Shown: piece by piece, positions 7,222 to 9,208 of the stretch
Layout of the letters: each line of letters begins with the position of its first letter
Position numbering within the stretch: position 1 is the stretch's first letter
Assembly (NCBI GenBank): GCA_002937525.1
Contig: PTKA01000030.1
Span: 1 to 9,208 of the forward strand
Direction: 5' to 3'
DNA length: 9,208 bases
Source of the DNA: Alphaproteobacteria bacterium MarineAlpha10_Bin3
GTDB lineage: Bacteria; Pseudomonadota; Alphaproteobacteria; UBA8366; GCA-2717185
Notes under the pieces: model-generated
The model's input: the letters and a program-made list of their open reading frames with translations, nothing else
Told to the model about the DNA's origin: nothing
The model's database searches: none
Made by a program: the position numbers and the translations under genes

Positions 7222-8757
7222 ATGGCGTACGATCTTGTCATCGAAAACGGCATGGTCATCGACGGTTCGGGCGCGGCCCGCTACCGGGCCGATATCGGCG
7301 TCAAGGATGGCAAGATCACCGAGATCGGGAAAATCAACGCGCCCGCCGACCGGAAAATAGACGCCGAGGGGCATGTCGTCACACCCGGTTTCGTCGATGG
7401 CCACACCCATATGGATGCGCAGATTTTCTGGGATTCGCTTGGCACCTGTTCGTGCTATCACGGGGTCACCAGCGTGGTGATGGGTAATTGCGGCTTCACC
7501 TTGGCGCCCTGCCGCGAGGCCGAAGCCGATCTGGTGTTCCGCAATCTGGAACGCGCCGAGGATATCTCGCGCGACGCCATGCTGGCCGGGATCGACTGGA
7601 ACTGGGAAAGCTATCCCGAATATATGGACGTTATCGACGCCCTGCCCAAGGGCATCAATTACGCCGGCTATATCGGCCATTCGGCGTTGCGCACCTATGT
7701 GATGGGCGAGCGCGCGTTCCAAGAAGCGGCCAGCGACGACGACCTTCGCGCCATGACGGATCATGTGAAGGAAGCGGTGCAAGCCGGCGCAATCGGCTTT
7801 TCGACCTCGCGCAGCCCCAGCCACCGGACCTCCGACGACCGGCCGGTCGCCAGCCGGATCGCCGGTTTCGATGAAATCCGTGCCCTTGTCGGCGCGATGG
7901 GCGAGGTTGGGGCGGGGATCTTCCAGCTCGCCATGGAACGCGGCGAGATCGAACGCATCAAACAGAACTATATCGACCTCAAGGATCTTTCCATCGCCAC
8001 CGGCCGGCCGATCACCTTCGGCAGCTTGAGCCGCCGCTCGCATCCAGGCGACTGGCGCGCCTTCTACGATATTGTCGCGCAGGCCAATGCGCAGGGTGCG
8101 CGCCTGTTCACCCAGGTCCATAGCCGAGAGATCAACGTCTTGCTGTCCTTCGAGACGACGACGCCGTTCGACAATCGGGAACTCTGGCGCGATATCCGCA
8201 AGCTGCCGCTGGAGGCGCAAAAAGCCGCCTTGCTGGACCCCGAAACCAAACGCAAGCTGGTCGAAATCGCCATGCGCCCGCATGATGGCGGCGCGGTCGT
8301 GGGGGCCGAAGCGCCGCCGCCCAAATGGGATATCTTCTATGTCATGGATAAAATCGAACGGCCGCACGCCAGCGTCGCCGACATCGCGCGCGAACGCGGC
8401 GTCGCCCCGGCCGAAGCGATGATCGATCTGGCGCTGGAACATGATCTGAAGCTGTTCTTCCGCCAGCCGCTGGCCAATGAAAACCAGGACGACGCGCTGG
8501 AACTGATGCGCCACCCCGATTCCGTGGTGACCTTTTCGGACAGCGGCGCGCATGTCTCGCAAATCATGGACAGCTCGCTGCAAACCCATCTGTTGAGCCA
8601 CTGGGTGCGCCACGAAAAGGCCTTTACCCTGGAACAGGCGGTGCGGCTTATCACCCATGACACGGCGGCCAGTTGGGGGTTCCACGACCGCGGTCTGCTG
8701 CGCGAAGGAATGTGCGCCGATATCGTGGTGTTCGATCCCGATACCATCGGGCCGCAT
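7222..8757 (+). CDS. Amidohydrolase, N-acyl-D-amino-acid deacylase-like, C-terminally cut
   Basis: About 512 residues of recognisable amidohydrolase from the ATG at 7222. MAYDLVIENGMVIDGSG and DIGVKDGKITEIG form the N-terminal beta-sandwich. Metal-site residues kept are GHTHMD (H61, H63, D65), C90 in MGNCGF and D440 in FSDSGAH. GAIGFSTSRSPSH (189-201) is also family-typical. The two further histidines of D-aminoacylases are replaced: A237 (IFQLAME) instead of THLR, and S268 (TFGSLSR) instead of ISHLK. This marks a divergent subgroup whose substrate is unclear. Likeness ends at VVFDPDTIGP (near 8757), where D-aminoacylases normally have 50-60 further residues ending in a TVVNGQ-type strand. 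The frame stays open with no stop to 9208, but that stretch is antisense to a CoA-transferase start and an amidohydrolase tail. It should not be read as native protein. Second gene of an operon after the nitronate monooxygenase-like gene. Confidence 0.85.
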
Positions 8758-8760
8758 ATT
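8746..8760. other. Inversion-type junction between amidohydrolase and CoA-transferase
   Basis: Plus-strand codons up to T-I-G-P (about 8757) belong to the amidohydrolase. The minus-strand codons of the CoA-transferase are native down to N-M-R-P (about 8749). The two coincide over a short GC-rich stretch around GGGCCGC, so the exact breakpoint is uncertain by roughly ten bases. Confidence 0.7.
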
Positions 8761-9042
8761 GTGGACGAAAACATCCGCCTTGCGGATCAATTTTCGCAAA
8801 GCCCGCGCGCCGCCATCGGTCTTGAGGTCGAGGGCGATGGCCCGCTTGTTGCGGTTGAGCTGCATGAAGTTGGCCGGCATGCCGGGATTGGCGCGCGGTC
8901 CGGCACTGCGCGTCAGATCGCCGTCCGGCGCTTCGATCTTGATGACGTCGGCGCCCATGTCGCCCAGCAACTGGCTGGCGTATGGCCCGACGAACACGGT
9001 GGTGACATCGACGATTCGCAAACCGTCAAACGGTCCCGGCAT
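8749..9042 (-). CDS. CaiB/BaiF CoA-transferase, first 98 codons only
   Basis: From the ATG at 9042 the minus strand encodes a typical type III CoA-transferase N-terminus: LRIVDVTTVFVGPYASQLLG (8-27), MGADVIKIEAPDGD (29-42), NRNKRAIALDLK (63-74) and ADVFVHNMRP (89-98). Native members run to about 390-410 residues and continue after this point with a GLGYE-type helix. Here likeness stops at about 8749, and the frame runs on only as antisense of the amidohydrolase. AAGGAAAG (9049-9056) is a good ribosome binding site. The start is 26 bases after the stop of the amidohydrolase tail on the same strand, so both would be operon neighbours. The active-site aspartate lies in the missing part. The fragment differs in sequence from the CoA-transferase at 249-1574 and is not a copy of it. 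Family confident; truncated by the junction. Confidence 0.82.
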
Positions 9043-9068
9043 AAGTTTCTTTCCTTGAATTCGGTCGG

Positions 9069-9208
9069 TCAGGCGGCCAGCGGACCCCGCAGCAGCCGGC
9101 CCGGCAGCGCACCGGTGGGTTCGCCGTGGCGCAGCACGATCTGGCCATTGACCACTGTGCAGGCGATGCCGTCGGCGGTCTGGCGCAGCCGTACGGCGCC
9201 GCCCGGAA
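9069..9208 (-). CDS. Amidohydrolase C-terminal tail (partial, runs off the right edge)
   Basis: Reading inward from the right edge on the minus strand, 45 codons end at the TGA at 9071-9069. They begin PGGAVRLRQTADGI and contain CTVVNGQIVLRHGEPTGALPGRLLRG. This is the standard ending of N-acyl-D-amino-acid-deacylase-like amidohydrolases: a final beta-strand with VVNGQ, then TGALPGRLLR. It is exactly the portion missing from the plus-strand amidohydrolase that starts at 7222. Joined, the two would give one protein of about 565-570 residues with only some ten residues unaccounted for at the seam. The downstream neighbour on this strand is the CoA-transferase start at 9042. Too short for an ordinary ORF scan because its start lies outside the window. 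It could instead belong to a second amidohydrolase copy. Confidence 0.8.
   Translation of the reverse strand, partial: PGGAVRLRQTADGIACTVVNGQIVLRHGEPTGALPGRLLRGPLAA

Noticed and set aside
7006..9042. Minus-strand open frame of 678 codons spanning much of the right half
   Set aside because: Only its first 98 codons (9042 to about 8749) are a real CoA-transferase start. The rest is the antisense of the amidohydrolase and the nitronate monooxygenase-like gene and resembles no family. The length comes from high GC and the junction, not a fusion protein.
8758..9208. Plus-strand continuation of the amidohydrolase frame to the window edge
   Set aside because: The frame has no stop, but its translation is the reverse-strand shadow of the CoA-transferase start and the amidohydrolase tail, and it has no family likeness.

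Overview
The window is GC-rich (about 60-65% by eye) and densely coding. The protein families fit an environmental alphaproteobacterium of roughly Rhodospirillales type, but that placement is inference from gene content only. No RNA gene, CRISPR array, insertion sequence or prophage gene was seen.

Layout. (1) Positions 1-282: an internal N-terminal piece of a membrane pyrophosphatase (HppA family) that stops abruptly where it meets the 3' end of the next gene on the other strand. (2) 249-2689, minus strand: a two-gene operon, a luciferase-like flavin monooxygenase followed by a CaiB/BaiF CoA-transferase, joined by a TGATG stop/start overlap. (3) 2835-4427, plus strand and divergent from it: a Baeyer-Villiger monooxygenase with its own promoter-like sequence and a strong Shine-Dalgarno. 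(4) 4546-5340: a seven-helix membrane hydrolase of the alkaline ceramidase (CREST) type with a full set of metal-site residues. (5) 5359-6114, minus strand: an alpha/beta hydrolase with a cysteine nucleophile. (6) 6210-7205 and 7222 onward, plus strand: a nitronate monooxygenase-like flavoenzyme and an N-acyl-D-amino-acid-deacylase-like amidohydrolase. (7) 8749-9208, minus strand: the first 98 codons of a second CaiB/BaiF CoA-transferase, preceded by the C-terminal 45 codons of an amidohydrolase.

Function. The Baeyer-Villiger enzyme, alpha/beta hydrolase, flavin monooxygenase, CoA-transferase and amidohydrolase together look like an accessory catabolic region: ketone to ester or lactone, hydrolysis to an acid, CoA activation. 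No substrate can be named from the sequence.

The most striking observation is structural. At the right end, the plus-strand amidohydrolase loses its C-terminus at about 8757. A matching amidohydrolase C-terminus appears on the opposite strand at 9208-9069, followed by a CoA-transferase start that is itself cut at the same junction. Turning this end segment around would restore one continuous amidohydrolase followed by the CoA-transferase. This is the signature of a small inversion or a fold-back chimera, for example from multiple displacement amplification or misassembly. The left HppA/CoA-transferase junction has the same plus-to-minus geometry. Both ends should be treated as suspect until reads are checked.
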